Below, in pieces: positions 1 to 6,345 of a stretch of DNA of 9,134 bases; the stretch's first letter is position 1, and every line of letters starts with the position of its first letter. The stretch lies in the NCBI GenBank assembly GCA_022709605.1, contig JAKLIM010000127.1, forward strand, positions 1 to 9,134, written 5' to 3'. Position numbers and translations under genes: made by a program. Source of the stretch: Bacteroidota bacterium. GTDB taxonomy: Bacteria; Bacteroidota; Bacteroidia; Bacteroidales; Paludibacteraceae. The notes under the pieces are model-generated. The model had not been told where the DNA came from, ran no database searches, and saw nothing but the letters and a program-made list of their open reading frames with translations.

Positions 1-340
1 ATCTACACAATTAGATGATAAAATCCTTTCTGTATCATTCAGAAACGCTTTTAGTGTGCATTGACAGTTTCTAAAATGCAATTCCATTAATTTAATGCTT
101 TTTATAATGAATAAACAACCATTCAGGTTCTTTTGTTTTTTATATTTTGTTGGTTTTTAAAGTTATAGCGATTTAAAAATTTAATGTCAAGGTTAAACTT
201 CTATAAACTGCTAACTGCATAATGATGAGATAAAAACGATTAAATATCTGATTGTTTGACTTGTAAAATTACAGAAGACAATTATTAATGTTCAAGAAGT
301 TATAAATTTGATAATTGTGATTAACATTTTGCAATTAAGT
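1..340. other. Intergenic/leader region, no supported gene
   Basis: No convincing gene is visible in these 340 AT-rich bases. Two fragments touch the left edge. On the minus strand a 29-codon frame from an ATG at 87-85 stays open to base 1. On the plus strand a 20-codon tail ends in TGA at 62-64. Neither resembles a protein I recognise, so the region may hold the start or end of a neighbour outside the window. An inverted repeat of 8-bp arms (278-285 and 311-318) with a 25-base spacer lies just upstream of the promoter at 341-374, and a TTGCGCAA palindrome (342-349) overlaps that promoter's -33 box. A TAnnTTTG match at 303-310 has no -33 partner at the right distance. Confidence 0.5.
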
Positions 341-374
341 CTTGCGCAATTCCGATTTTTTTTATATATCTTTG
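341..374 (+). promoter_or_regulatory. Bacteroidota-type promoter for the GlgA-like/DUF4270 unit
   Basis: A -7 box TATCTTTG (367-374) matches TAnnTTTG exactly. A TTG at 342-344, 22 bases upstream, can serve as the -33 element. Transcription would start near 381 and leave a leader of about 36 bases before the ATG at 417. This placement argues against any start upstream of 417, because the alternative TTG at 342 would be inside the promoter itself. The call rests on consensus match and spacing only. Confidence 0.65.
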
Positions 375-416
375 CATCTCGAAAATATTTATCCTCAAGC
401 ATCGGGCTTAACAAGC

Positions 417-1226
417 ATGAAAAAAGTTAGTAAAGTATTGTACATTTCTCAAGAAATTTTTCCTTATTTACAAGAATCTGAAATTTCAAATATGGGTAGA
501 TATCTTCCTCAGGCCGTACAGGACAGAGGTAAAGAAACCCGTACTTTTATGCCCAAATTCGGTGCAGTAAATGAACGCCGGAACCAACTTCACGAAGTAA
601 TCCGATTGTCGGGAATGAATTTAATAATTGATGATACAGATCATCCGTTAATTATTAAAGTTGCTTCTATTCAGGCAGCACGTATGCAGGTGTATTTTAT
701 TGATAATGAAGATTATTTTCATCGTAAAAACACTGTAAAAGATGAAGAAGGCGAAGAATACGATGACAATGACGAGCGTACAATATTCTTTGTAAGAGGA
801 GTAATGGAAACCGTGAAAAAACTTCGCTGGACACCTGATGTTATTCATTGTCAGGGTTGGATGAGCGCTTTGGCTCCACTTTATATCAAAAAAGCCTACA
901 ATCAGGATCCTTTTTTCAAACATTCGAAAGTAGTATATTCAGTATTCGATGACGAATTTAAGAAACCCTTTCGCCCGTTGTTTGCCGAGAGACTTTTGCT
1001 CGAAGGTATTGAGAAAAAACATGTCACTCACGTGAAAGACAAAGAAATAGATTTTGCGGCGCTTTCAAAACTTGCTATTGATTATTCGGATGGTGTCATT
1101 CAATCCAGTTCAAAAATTAATCAGTCGGTTCTGGATTATGTTACAACCAAAAAATTAAAATTTTTACCTTACAACAATGTTGAAGATTATGCCGATGAAT
1201 ATCTTGCATTTTATGATAGTCTTTAA
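417..1226 (+). CDS. GlgA-like protein, glycogen/starch synthase N-terminal (GT5) domain only
   Basis: This 269-residue protein resembles the N-terminal Rossmann half of GT5 glycogen/starch synthases. Residues 7-32 follow the GlgA N-terminal pattern, TFMPKFG follows the 'R-x-x-x-P-x-Y/F-G' region, and DVIHCQGW with ALAPLYIKK matches the 'DVVHxHDW...ALxPxYL' helix region. A full GlgA is about 470-500 residues with a C-terminal catalytic GT1-like half, which is absent; the reading frame ends at a clean TAA. The KTGGL nucleotide-sugar motif expected at residues 19-23 reads QESEI, so synthase activity is doubtful. I know this short form as recurrent in Bacteroidales genomes, where it is annotated as glycogen synthase, so it is probably a conserved paralogue and not a broken gene. 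The start at ATG 417 was chosen because homologues begin with the MKK...YISQE segment and because the promoter lies at 341-374; the longer frame from TTG 342 would start inside the promoter. No Shine-Dalgarno sequence is present. It is likely cotranscribed with the DUF4270 gene downstream. Its actual role is unknown. Confidence 0.85.
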   Translation: MKKVSKVLYISQEIFPYLQESEISNMGRYLPQAVQDRGKETRTFMPKFGAVNERRNQLHEVIRLSGMNLIIDDTDHPLIIKVASIQAARMQVYFIDNEDYFHRKNTVKDEEGEEYDDNDERTIFFVRGVMETVKKLRWTPDVIHCQGWMSALAPLYIKKAYNQDPFFKHSKVVYSVFDDEFKKPFRPLFAERLLLEGIEKKHVTHVKDKEIDFAALSKLAIDYSDGVIQSSSKINQSVLDYVTTKKLKFLPYNNVEDYADEYLAFYDSL

Positions 1227-1279
1227 TAAATTTCCACAAAATAATTAATGTATTTTCCCTTCAATTTATTCGTTAAATA

Positions 1280-2632
1280 ATGAAATCTAAATTATTTTTC
1301 CTTACATTCTTATTGTCAATTCTGACTATTTCTTGTACAGATGATATTACGGATATGGGTTCAGGAATTCAACCATCCGGAGACAAAATAGTTGTATTTG
1401 CTGACGCATTTTATCTCGAATCTGAAAATTACTTTGTAGAGAATTTTACTTCACGTCCCGATTCATTTTTGTTAGGAACGTATTACGATACAAAATTTGG
1501 TACTACACATGCCGATATTTTAGCACAGTTTCAACCACCCCTCGGATTTTCATATCCAAAAAATGCAGTGGCCGATTCAGCTAAATTATCTATGTATTAC
1601 ACTTCGTGGTTTGGATTTCAGTATTCACCCATGGAAGTGAAAATATACGAAATGAACAAGGGAACTTTTCAATATACAAAGGATTATCCATCAGATATTA
1701 AAATTGAAGACTATAGTGATAAAACTTTATTGTTGAAAAGTCGAATTTTCTCGCCAAAAGATGCTGTGTTAACGCGGAGCGATGAAACTTCAATTCATTT
1801 TAAATTTCCAGAATCATTTGTAAAGGAGCGGTTTTCGCCTGTATTGAAAACTACATACAATTCGAATACGGATTTTCTGAATTTTTTCAAAGGGCTATAC
1901 ATTACTACCGATTTTGGTTCAGCAGCAATGTTATATGTGAATCAAATTGACTTCAAATACTATTTTCACTACACGTATGCGACTGAAAATGGAATTGATA
2001 CCGTAAAATCTTATGTAGTATACCCGGCAAATTCTGAAGTTCGACAGGTTAATCGTGTTTATCATCCTGACAAAGAATTAGTAAGACAAAAACTCACAGC
2101 ACGTCCTGAAGTTACTTTTGTTTCGTCTCCGGCCAATGTTTATACACGGGTAAAATTACCTTTGAAAGGCATGAAAGAGAAAATGAATGTGGCTGGAAAA
2201 AAACTGACAGTGAATAGTGCGTTGGCCCGGTTTTATGTTGAGGATTTGGATGTGGATACCGTTGATCATAAACTGGTTAGTAATTTAATGATTATCAAAG
2301 AATCTTCTTTCGATCGATTCTTCAGTAATGGTGAATTGCCTTCAGATACTTGTGCTATTCTTGGATCATTTGCTTACTCAAAAGATGATGCAAACGTTTT
2401 AACATATTATTACGCATTCGATTTAGCTAAATTTGTTGCCACTCAATTATCGACTAATACCGCATTGCCGGACAATATGAACATGCTGTTGGTGCCTGTT
2501 TCGATAACGTACGATAGCAGCGGCAATATGCTCGAAGTGAAACAACAGAACCTAATGAATTCGGTTACGCTTTGTTCGGGCAAGCATCCTACTAAGCCGA
2601 TAAGACTTAATGTAATGTACAGTGGATTTTAA
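1280..2632 (+). CDS. DUF4270-type lipoprotein
   Basis: This is a 450-residue predicted lipoprotein of the DUF4270 kind, a Bacteroidota family without an assigned function. The N-terminus is a lipoprotein signal: MKSK, a hydrophobic stretch (residues 5-17), then a TISC lipobox with the acylated cysteine at position 19. TDDITD follows; acidic residues right after the cysteine resemble the lipoprotein export signal that sends Bacteroidota lipoproteins to the cell surface, which is an inference. The early segment 'DITDMGSGIQPSGDKIVV' and the later 'DSFLLGTYYDTKFGTTHADILAQF' are the features by which I recognise the family. The remainder looks beta-rich, with no enzyme motif. The gene starts 53 bases after the GlgA-like gene with no terminator or promoter match between them, so the two probably form one transcript, and it ends at the hairpin at 2648-2681. 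Adjacency of these two families is something I recall from other Bacteroidales genomes. The start ATG follows an AT-rich leader without a Shine-Dalgarno sequence. Confidence 0.85.
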   Translation: MKSKLFFLTFLLSILTISCTDDITDMGSGIQPSGDKIVVFADAFYLESENYFVENFTSRPDSFLLGTYYDTKFGTTHADILAQFQPPLGFSYPKNAVADSAKLSMYYTSWFGFQYSPMEVKIYEMNKGTFQYTKDYPSDIKIEDYSDKTLLLKSRIFSPKDAVLTRSDETSIHFKFPESFVKERFSPVLKTTYNSNTDFLNFFKGLYITTDFGSAAMLYVNQIDFKYYFHYTYATENGIDTVKSYVVYPANSEVRQVNRVYHPDKELVRQKLTARPEVTFVSSPANVYTRVKLPLKGMKEKMNVAGKKLTVNSALARFYVEDLDVDTVDHKLVSNLMIIKESSFDRFFSNGELPSDTCAILGSFAYSKDDANVLTYYYAFDLAKFVATQLSTNTALPDNMNMLLVPVSITYDSSGNMLEVKQQNLMNSVTLCSGKHPTKPIRLNVMYSGF

Positions 2633-2647
2633 AAATATATTTGCAAT

Positions 2648-2681
2648 AAAAAAAGCAGCAAATTGATTTGCTGCTTTTTTT
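2648..2681. terminator. Bidirectional rho-independent terminator between convergent genes
   Basis: The stem GCAGCAAA (2655-2662) pairs perfectly with TTTGCTGC (2667-2674) around a TTGA loop. It is flanked by seven A (2648-2654) and seven T (2675-2681), which extend the pairing to 15 bp and give a U-tract in either direction. It lies 15 bases after the DUF4270 stop and 4 bases after the der stop, so it can end both converging transcripts. Confidence 0.92.
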
Positions 2682-2685
2682 ATGC

Positions 2686-3999
2686 TTATTTTTGTCTGAT
2701 AAAAATCTGAATCGGAGTGCCTGTGAATTCATATTTGGCACGTATTTTATTCTCCAAAAACCGCTTGTATGGTTCTTTTACGTATTGGGGTAAATTGGCA
2801 AAAAATATAAATGTCGGTACTTGTGTATTGGGCAACTGTGTAACGTATTTAATCTTCACATATTTACCTTTTAAGGCCGGTGGCGGATATTTCTCAATAA
2901 GTGGTAACATGTACTCGTTGAGTTTTGCTGTAGGTACTTTACGGTATTTATTTTCGTAAACCTGATCAGCCATTTCCAACACTTTCAGAATCCTTTGTTT
3001 GGTTATCGTCGACGTAAAAATTATTGGAAAGTCAACAAATGGTGATAATCGTTCGCGAATACCTTTTTCAATATTCTTGATATCGTTTGCTTCTTTGTTT
3101 TCAATTAAATCCCATTTGTTTACACAAACTACGATTCCTTTTTTGTTTTTCTGAATCAACGAAAATATATTCAAATCCTGACTTTCGATGCCGCGGGTAG
3201 CGTCAAGCATAAGTATACAAACATCCGAATTTTCGATAGCGCGTATCGATCGTACAACCGAATAATATTCCAGGTCTTCGTTTACTTTTGCTTTTTTTCT
3301 GATACCTGCTGTATCTACCAAATAAAAATCGTGTCCGAACTTGTTAAAGCGCGAATAAATTGAATCACGGGTTGTACCTGCTATTTCAGTGACAATCGTT
3401 CGTTCTTCGCCAATAAAAGCATTGATAATGGAGGATTTACCAGAATTTGGTCGACCTACAACAGCAAAGCGCGGTAATTCATCTACAACTTCTTCGGTAT
3501 TTTCGTTTTTAAAACTTGCACATAATTTGTCAAGTAAATCACCTGTTCCCAGTCCGTTAAGTGCCGAAACCATAAAAGGTTCGCCCAACCCGAGTTTGTA
3601 AAATTCGGCGGTTTGGTATTGCCATTCGAAAGTATCAGCTTTATTCGACACCAGAATGACCGGTTTGTCGGTTTTGCGTAAAATGTGGGCAACTTCCAAA
3701 TCGAGGTCGGTAATGCCGTTTTGAATATCCACTGCGAAAAGAATAACATCGGATTCTTCCATTGCAATTGTCACGTGTTTTTTGATTTCTTCCTCAAAAA
3801 CATCATTCGATTTATTCACCCAACCTCCTGTGTCAATCACTGAGAATTCTCTGCCTTCCCATTCGCATTTTCCGTACTGACGATCGCGCGTTGTTCCGGC
3901 TTCTTCGTTTACAATGGCTCTGCGGCTATTCGTAAATCTGTTAAAAAGAGTCGATTTTCCTACATTTGGTCGACCGACTATTGCTACAATATTTCCCAT
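2686..3999 (-). CDS. der: Ribosome-assembly GTPase Der (EngA)
   Basis: Der is the tandem-GTPase factor required for late 50S ribosomal subunit maturation; it acts in the cytoplasm on the ribosome precursor. The 437-residue length is normal for the family. The first G domain has the P-loop GRPNVGKST (9-17), the switch I AGTTRD (34-39), DTGGW (56-60) and NKAD (119-122). The second has GRPNSGKSS (182-190), AGTTRD (207-212), DTAGI (229-233) and NKWD (294-297). The C-terminal KH-like domain covers about residues 355-437 and ends in the typical basic-aromatic tail (GTPIQIFIRQK). All nucleotide-binding motifs are intact in both domains. The ATG at 3999-3997 opens directly into the conserved MGNIVAIVGRPNVGK start, so the start is secure. 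The gene is transcribed alone, convergent with the DUF4270 unit and sharing its terminator. A perfect -7 box lies at 4101-4108, which would give a leader of about 95 bases holding a small hairpin (4011-4031). Confidence 0.98.
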   Translation of the reverse strand: MGNIVAIVGRPNVGKSTLFNRFTNSRRAIVNEEAGTTRDRQYGKCEWEGREFSVIDTGGWVNKSNDVFEEEIKKHVTIAMEESDVILFAVDIQNGITDLDLEVAHILRKTDKPVILVSNKADTFEWQYQTAEFYKLGLGEPFMVSALNGLGTGDLLDKLCASFKNENTEEVVDELPRFAVVGRPNSGKSSIINAFIGEERTIVTEIAGTTRDSIYSRFNKFGHDFYLVDTAGIRKKAKVNEDLEYYSVVRSIRAIENSDVCILMLDATRGIESQDLNIFSLIQKNKKGIVVCVNKWDLIENKEANDIKNIEKGIRERLSPFVDFPIIFTSTITKQRILKVLEMADQVYENKYRKVPTAKLNEYMLPLIEKYPPPALKGKYVKIKYVTQLPNTQVPTFIFFANLPQYVKEPYKRFLENKIRAKYEFTGTPIQIFIRQK

Positions 4000-4010
4000 T
4001 TTAAATTTGT

Positions 4011-4031
4011 ATATCTATTAAGTTTAGATAT
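4011..4031 (-). promoter_or_regulatory. Small inverted repeat in the der leader
   Basis: ATATCTA (4011-4017) and TAGATAT (4025-4031) form a 7-bp A/T-rich stem around a 7-base loop, ending 11 bases before the der start codon. It would lie in the 5' untranslated leader and could mildly affect ribosome access, but the stem is weak and may be chance in DNA this AT-rich. Confidence 0.25.
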
Positions 4032-4100
4032 TTACATTCCATTTTCTATCATTGGAAGAATTTTCACAAATTCCGCCATTGGGTGCAAATATTTTGTTTG

Positions 4101-4108
4101 CAAAGGTA
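4101..4108 (-). promoter_or_regulatory. Candidate -7 box for der
   Basis: On the minus strand this reads TACCTTTG, an exact TAnnTTTG match, about 100 bases before the der start codon. No TTTG or TTG is found 17-25 bases upstream of it, so the -33 element is missing or degenerate. It is the best promoter candidate seen for der. Confidence 0.45.
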
Positions 4109-4371
4109 CTCAAATTATTCGAATGGGGGAAATGTAGTTGTTAATAAACGGGGAGAATGATAATTTGATCACCAATTGAATTGACGGCTATTGGCTTTTT
4201 TAGCCCTTGGTTCACATTAAATATTTATGAAATTTTGAATACCGGGTGAACCAGTTTGTATAAGAAAATTGGACGTTCATATTCTAAAAACCGGCTCTTA
4301 ATTTGTATTTTTTAAATAGGATTAAAAATTATGTTTTGTAAATATCTGAATGTTTATTGTGTTTGGGGCAT
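4109..4371. other. Intergenic DNA between tRNA-Val terminator and der promoter
   Basis: No gene is supported here. The longest short frame noted begins at ATG 4331 and is 20 codons long, running into the terminator hairpin. The most structured element is an inverted repeat TGGTTCAC (4208-4215) / GTGAACCA (4246-4253) with a 30-base AT-rich spacer. A smaller pair, GGCTA (4186-4190) and TAGCC (4201-4205), lies just left of it. No promoter with both boxes was found. Confidence 0.4.
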
Positions 4372-4406
4372 AAAAAAACCACTTACAAAATGAATTGTAA
4401 GTGGTT
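4372..4406 (-). terminator. Rho-independent terminator of tRNA-Val
   Basis: A perfect 12-bp stem is formed by AACCACTTACAA (4377-4388) and TTGTAAGTGGTT (4395-4406) with a 6-base loop. On the minus strand it is followed by a run of T (complement of the A-run 4372-4378). It starts 12 bases after the 3' end of the tRNA, so it most likely ends that transcript and separates it from der. Confidence 0.88.
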
Positions 4407-4418
4407 GATTTTCAACTG

Positions 4419-4493
4419 TGGGCGTTGACGGATTCGAACCGCCGACCCTCTGCTTGTAAGGCAGATGCTCTGAACCAGCTGAGCTAAACGCCC
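4419..4493 (-). tRNA. tRNA-Val (anticodon UAC)
   Basis: This is a 75-base cloverleaf on the minus strand. The 7-bp acceptor stem pairs GGGCGTT with AACGCCC (4487-4493 against 4420-4426) and A is the discriminator (4419). The D arm has GCTC/GAGC with the GG of the loop, the anticodon stem is TCTGC/GCAGA, and the loop CTTACAA places TAC at 4456-4458, reading GUA and related valine codons. The T arm is GGCGG/CCGTC (one G-U pair) with loop TTCGAAT. The 3' CCA is not encoded, since the bases after the discriminator are CAG, so it must be added enzymatically. The gene stands alone with its own promoter (4539-4569) and terminator (4372-4406). Confidence 0.97.
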
Positions 4494-4538
4494 TTTTTGT
4501 TATTGAATTTTTGTCTGTGCTTTTCTTCTAAAGCGTTG

Positions 4539-4569
4539 CAAAGATACGGCTTTTTTTGTATTCTGCAAA
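4539..4569 (-). promoter_or_regulatory. Promoter of tRNA-Val
   Basis: Read on the minus strand, TTTG (4569-4566) is followed after exactly 19 bases by TATCTTTG (4546-4539), a full match to the Bacteroidota primary-sigma consensus TTTG-N19-TAnnTTTG. Initiation would fall near 4533, about 40 bases before the mature tRNA 5' end at 4493. It is the best promoter match in the window. Confidence 0.8.
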
Positions 4570-4714
4570 TATAAAAATAGGTTTTTTTGAAAATAATTAA
4601 AAAACTTTTTTCCTGTATCTGTTGCTACATAACAATAGTATTGAAATTCAATAATATAGTGTTTTTTGTAAAATGAAATTCTTTTTTAATTTTCATCATA
4701 CAACCTTTACAAGT

Positions 4715-4748
4715 AAAAAAAAAGTCCATCAATTTAATGATAGACTTT
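4715..4748 (-). terminator. Terminator after the barrel-protein gene
   Basis: AAAGTCCATCA (4721-4731) pairs with TGATAGACTTT (4738-4748) around a 6-base loop, giving ten pairs and one C-A mismatch. On the minus strand a run of nine T (complement of 4715-4723) follows or overlaps the end of the stem. It lies 43 bases beyond the stop codon at 4794-4792 and would end the adhesin/barrel operon. The AT-rich stretch from 4574 to 4714 between it and the tRNA promoter holds no gene. Confidence 0.75.
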
Positions 4749-4791
4749 AATTTTGCACTCAGGGAACTTCATTTTTTAATAATACAATTAC

Positions 4792-6342
4792 TTAGAATTT
4801 ATAATTTAATCCAAAACTGATCGTTAAATTGTTTTTCCGGATAAAATTATAAGCATAGATCAAACTGTTGTAATCGTCTTTTGTATTGCTTAACACGAAA
4901 TTGTCTTTTTTATTGGCCATGTTCGACACAGCGTAATAATATCCAACCTTAAGCGAAGCAAAAAGTCTTTGATTTAATTTGTAATTTGCTCCAATGTTGG
5001 CAAATGCGCCGTAATTCAATACAGGGAGCTCCAGAGCTTTGGTTTGCGAAGGAATGGAGAATGTTCCAAAATCGTAATAGCGATCGAGCAGGACCTGATC
5101 ATATTGATCGTAGTAGCCTTTATAATTTGCCTGCGCCACGCTCGAAGTTGTGCTTTTATCAAACAGATAAAAGATTTTAGCTCCAATGGTTGATTCAATG
5201 CTTAATCTATTGAATAAATAGTAATTCATTTTGAAACCTACTGGTAGATACAGGAATTTTAAATCAATATTTTCGTTGATGCCTTTCAATTCCACTCTTC
5301 TTAAGTAATTGTCTCCGTCACTGTCAGCAGCTTCGTATTCATGACCTTCATTTGAATAATCACCCGAAAATTTAATGTTATTTTGTTCGTATCCAACACC
5401 CAAATTCAAAAAATAATACATTCTGCCTGATCTCACAATTTTTTTATTAAAGTCAATCCCTAAACTGTAACCCGTGTTTGTGGTTTTGATATTTTGCAAC
5501 GAAGAACTGATTTCATTTGGCGAAGTAAATGAATAACCGGGCAAAGAATTATACTGAAATGTGAACCCAACATCAGATTTATAATTCAGAATATTCAGGT
5601 AATAAATACTTTTATCGGGGTTTGCTGAATTATCAGTTTTAAAATTCAGAAAACCATCATACGAATCGATGGTAATGACTTCTTGTGGATTGGCTATTCC
5701 GGGCAAAAAAACGACAGGTTTTTTATCATTTTTTTCTGTAACTAACGGTTCACCTTCAACAAATAGTTTTTCAATATCCGGACCAGAATTTTTTAAATTC
5801 ATATTTAGAATTGAAAAATCCATAACCGGATTAACTGCGGTGATTTTATTTATTCTGCAATCAATTTTTTCAGGATTATCCGTATTAACCAGAACGTCGA
5901 TAATTAGTTCAAAGTTTTTTTCAGGATAAACAAATCCATTCCAGTTAGTGAAAATCATTTTTTTATTTAATCTGACTTTCGAAATATAAATATTATTCGC
6001 TAAAAACTTCAGTGTATCCATAAATTGCATTTCTGAAAATGCGACTGTGAAATCTGTTTTAGTTTCTTTATTTTGAATAATTTTAAAATACTGTCCGGGA
6101 GTAACTTCCTGTCGATTATTGTAAGGTAAATAATCATTGTAGATCAATGCCAAATCTGTAAATAACGAATAAAACGATAATTCGCTTTTAGAATCACTAA
6201 AAGTGCAGGTTGATTCATATTTTTGAATCAGGTTTATTATATTATCATTTATTCTACGGTTCAAATTTGGCTTAGTCACCTCTTTTGAGAATATACTTTG
6301 CGAGAGAAAGACTAAAAGTCCAAAGATAAATATTTTCTTCAT
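4792..6342 (-). CDS. Exported protein with C-terminal outer-membrane beta-barrel and unknown N-terminal region
   Basis: This 516-residue protein starts with a classical signal peptide (MKKIF, hydrophobic to about residue 18, likely cut after FS at 18-19). Residues 20-230 are not a barrel and I do not recognise them. They contain a helix-like stretch (30-70), the segment YNDYLPYNNRQEVTPGQYF (68-86) and alternating beta-type strands (95-170), a layout compatible with an alpha+beta (perhaps NTF2-like) fold, but this is only an impression. From about residue 290 the sequence becomes a small outer-membrane barrel: amphipathic strands such as TGYSLGIDF, YYFLNLGVGYEQ, LKFLYLPVGFKMNYYLF, LSIESTIGAKIFYLF, YGAFANIGANYKL, LFASLKVGYYYAV and the last strand LTISFGLNYKF, ending in the terminal phenylalanine typical of barrel proteins. 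About eight strands can be counted, as in OmpA-like/OMP_b-brl proteins. An acidic loop (AADSDGDNY, 338-346) may bind cations or be exposed. Its ATG is 3 bases after the stop of the T9SS surface protein, so both are translated from one message; a partner role in display or anchoring of that protein is inferred. Full PorP/SprF similarity is not seen. Confidence 0.85.
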   Translation of the reverse strand: MKKIFIFGLLVFLSQSIFSKEVTKPNLNRRINDNIINLIQKYESTCTFSDSKSELSFYSLFTDLALIYNDYLPYNNRQEVTPGQYFKIIQNKETKTDFTVAFSEMQFMDTLKFLANNIYISKVRLNKKMIFTNWNGFVYPEKNFELIIDVLVNTDNPEKIDCRINKITAVNPVMDFSILNMNLKNSGPDIEKLFVEGEPLVTEKNDKKPVVFLPGIANPQEVITIDSYDGFLNFKTDNSANPDKSIYYLNILNYKSDVGFTFQYNSLPGYSFTSPNEISSSLQNIKTTNTGYSLGIDFNKKIVRSGRMYYFLNLGVGYEQNNIKFSGDYSNEGHEYEAADSDGDNYLRRVELKGINENIDLKFLYLPVGFKMNYYLFNRLSIESTIGAKIFYLFDKSTTSSVAQANYKGYYDQYDQVLLDRYYDFGTFSIPSQTKALELPVLNYGAFANIGANYKLNQRLFASLKVGYYYAVSNMANKKDNFVLSNTKDDYNSLIYAYNFIRKNNLTISFGLNYKF

Positions 6343-6345
6343 AAA

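Noticed and set aside
2..64. Plus-strand 20-codon tail ending in TGA, possible end of an upstream gene
   Set aside because: Open frames of this length are expected by chance at an edge, and the residues suggest no family.
1..87. Minus-strand frame of 29 codons from ATG 87 open to the left edge
   Set aside because: It is too short to judge, has no recognisable similarity, and no promoter match upstream. It might be the start of a gene outside the window but cannot be supported.
61..108. TTGACA (61-66) and TATAAT (103-108) as a sigma-70 type promoter
   Set aside because: The spacer is 36 bases, about twice what is needed, and Bacteroidota primary promoters use TTTG/TAnnTTTG instead.
342..416. 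Longer start (TTG 342) for the GlgA-like protein
   Set aside because: The extra 25 residues lie over the promoter boxes at 341-374 and do not resemble the family N-terminus, whereas the ATG at 417 does.
648..923. Antisense frame of 91 codons inside the GlgA-like gene
   Set aside because: It is a shadow of a well-supported gene, with no family resemblance and no promoter.
3483..3767. Overlapping frame of 94 codons inside der
   Set aside because: It is an alternative-frame shadow of an intact, highly conserved gene.
4331..4393. 20-codon frame from ATG 4331 as a small protein
   Set aside because: It runs into the tRNA terminator hairpin, has no promoter match, and could easily occur by chance.
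4419..4493. tRNA-Val as an integration site for a mobile element
   Set aside because: No integrase gene and no direct repeat of the tRNA 3' end was seen in the window; the flanks are a promoter and a terminator.
4639..4653. Near-palindrome TATTGAA-A-TTCAATA as an operator or hairpin
   Set aside because: A one-base centre cannot form a hairpin loop, it is not next to a promoter, and A/T-rich palindromes are common in this gap.
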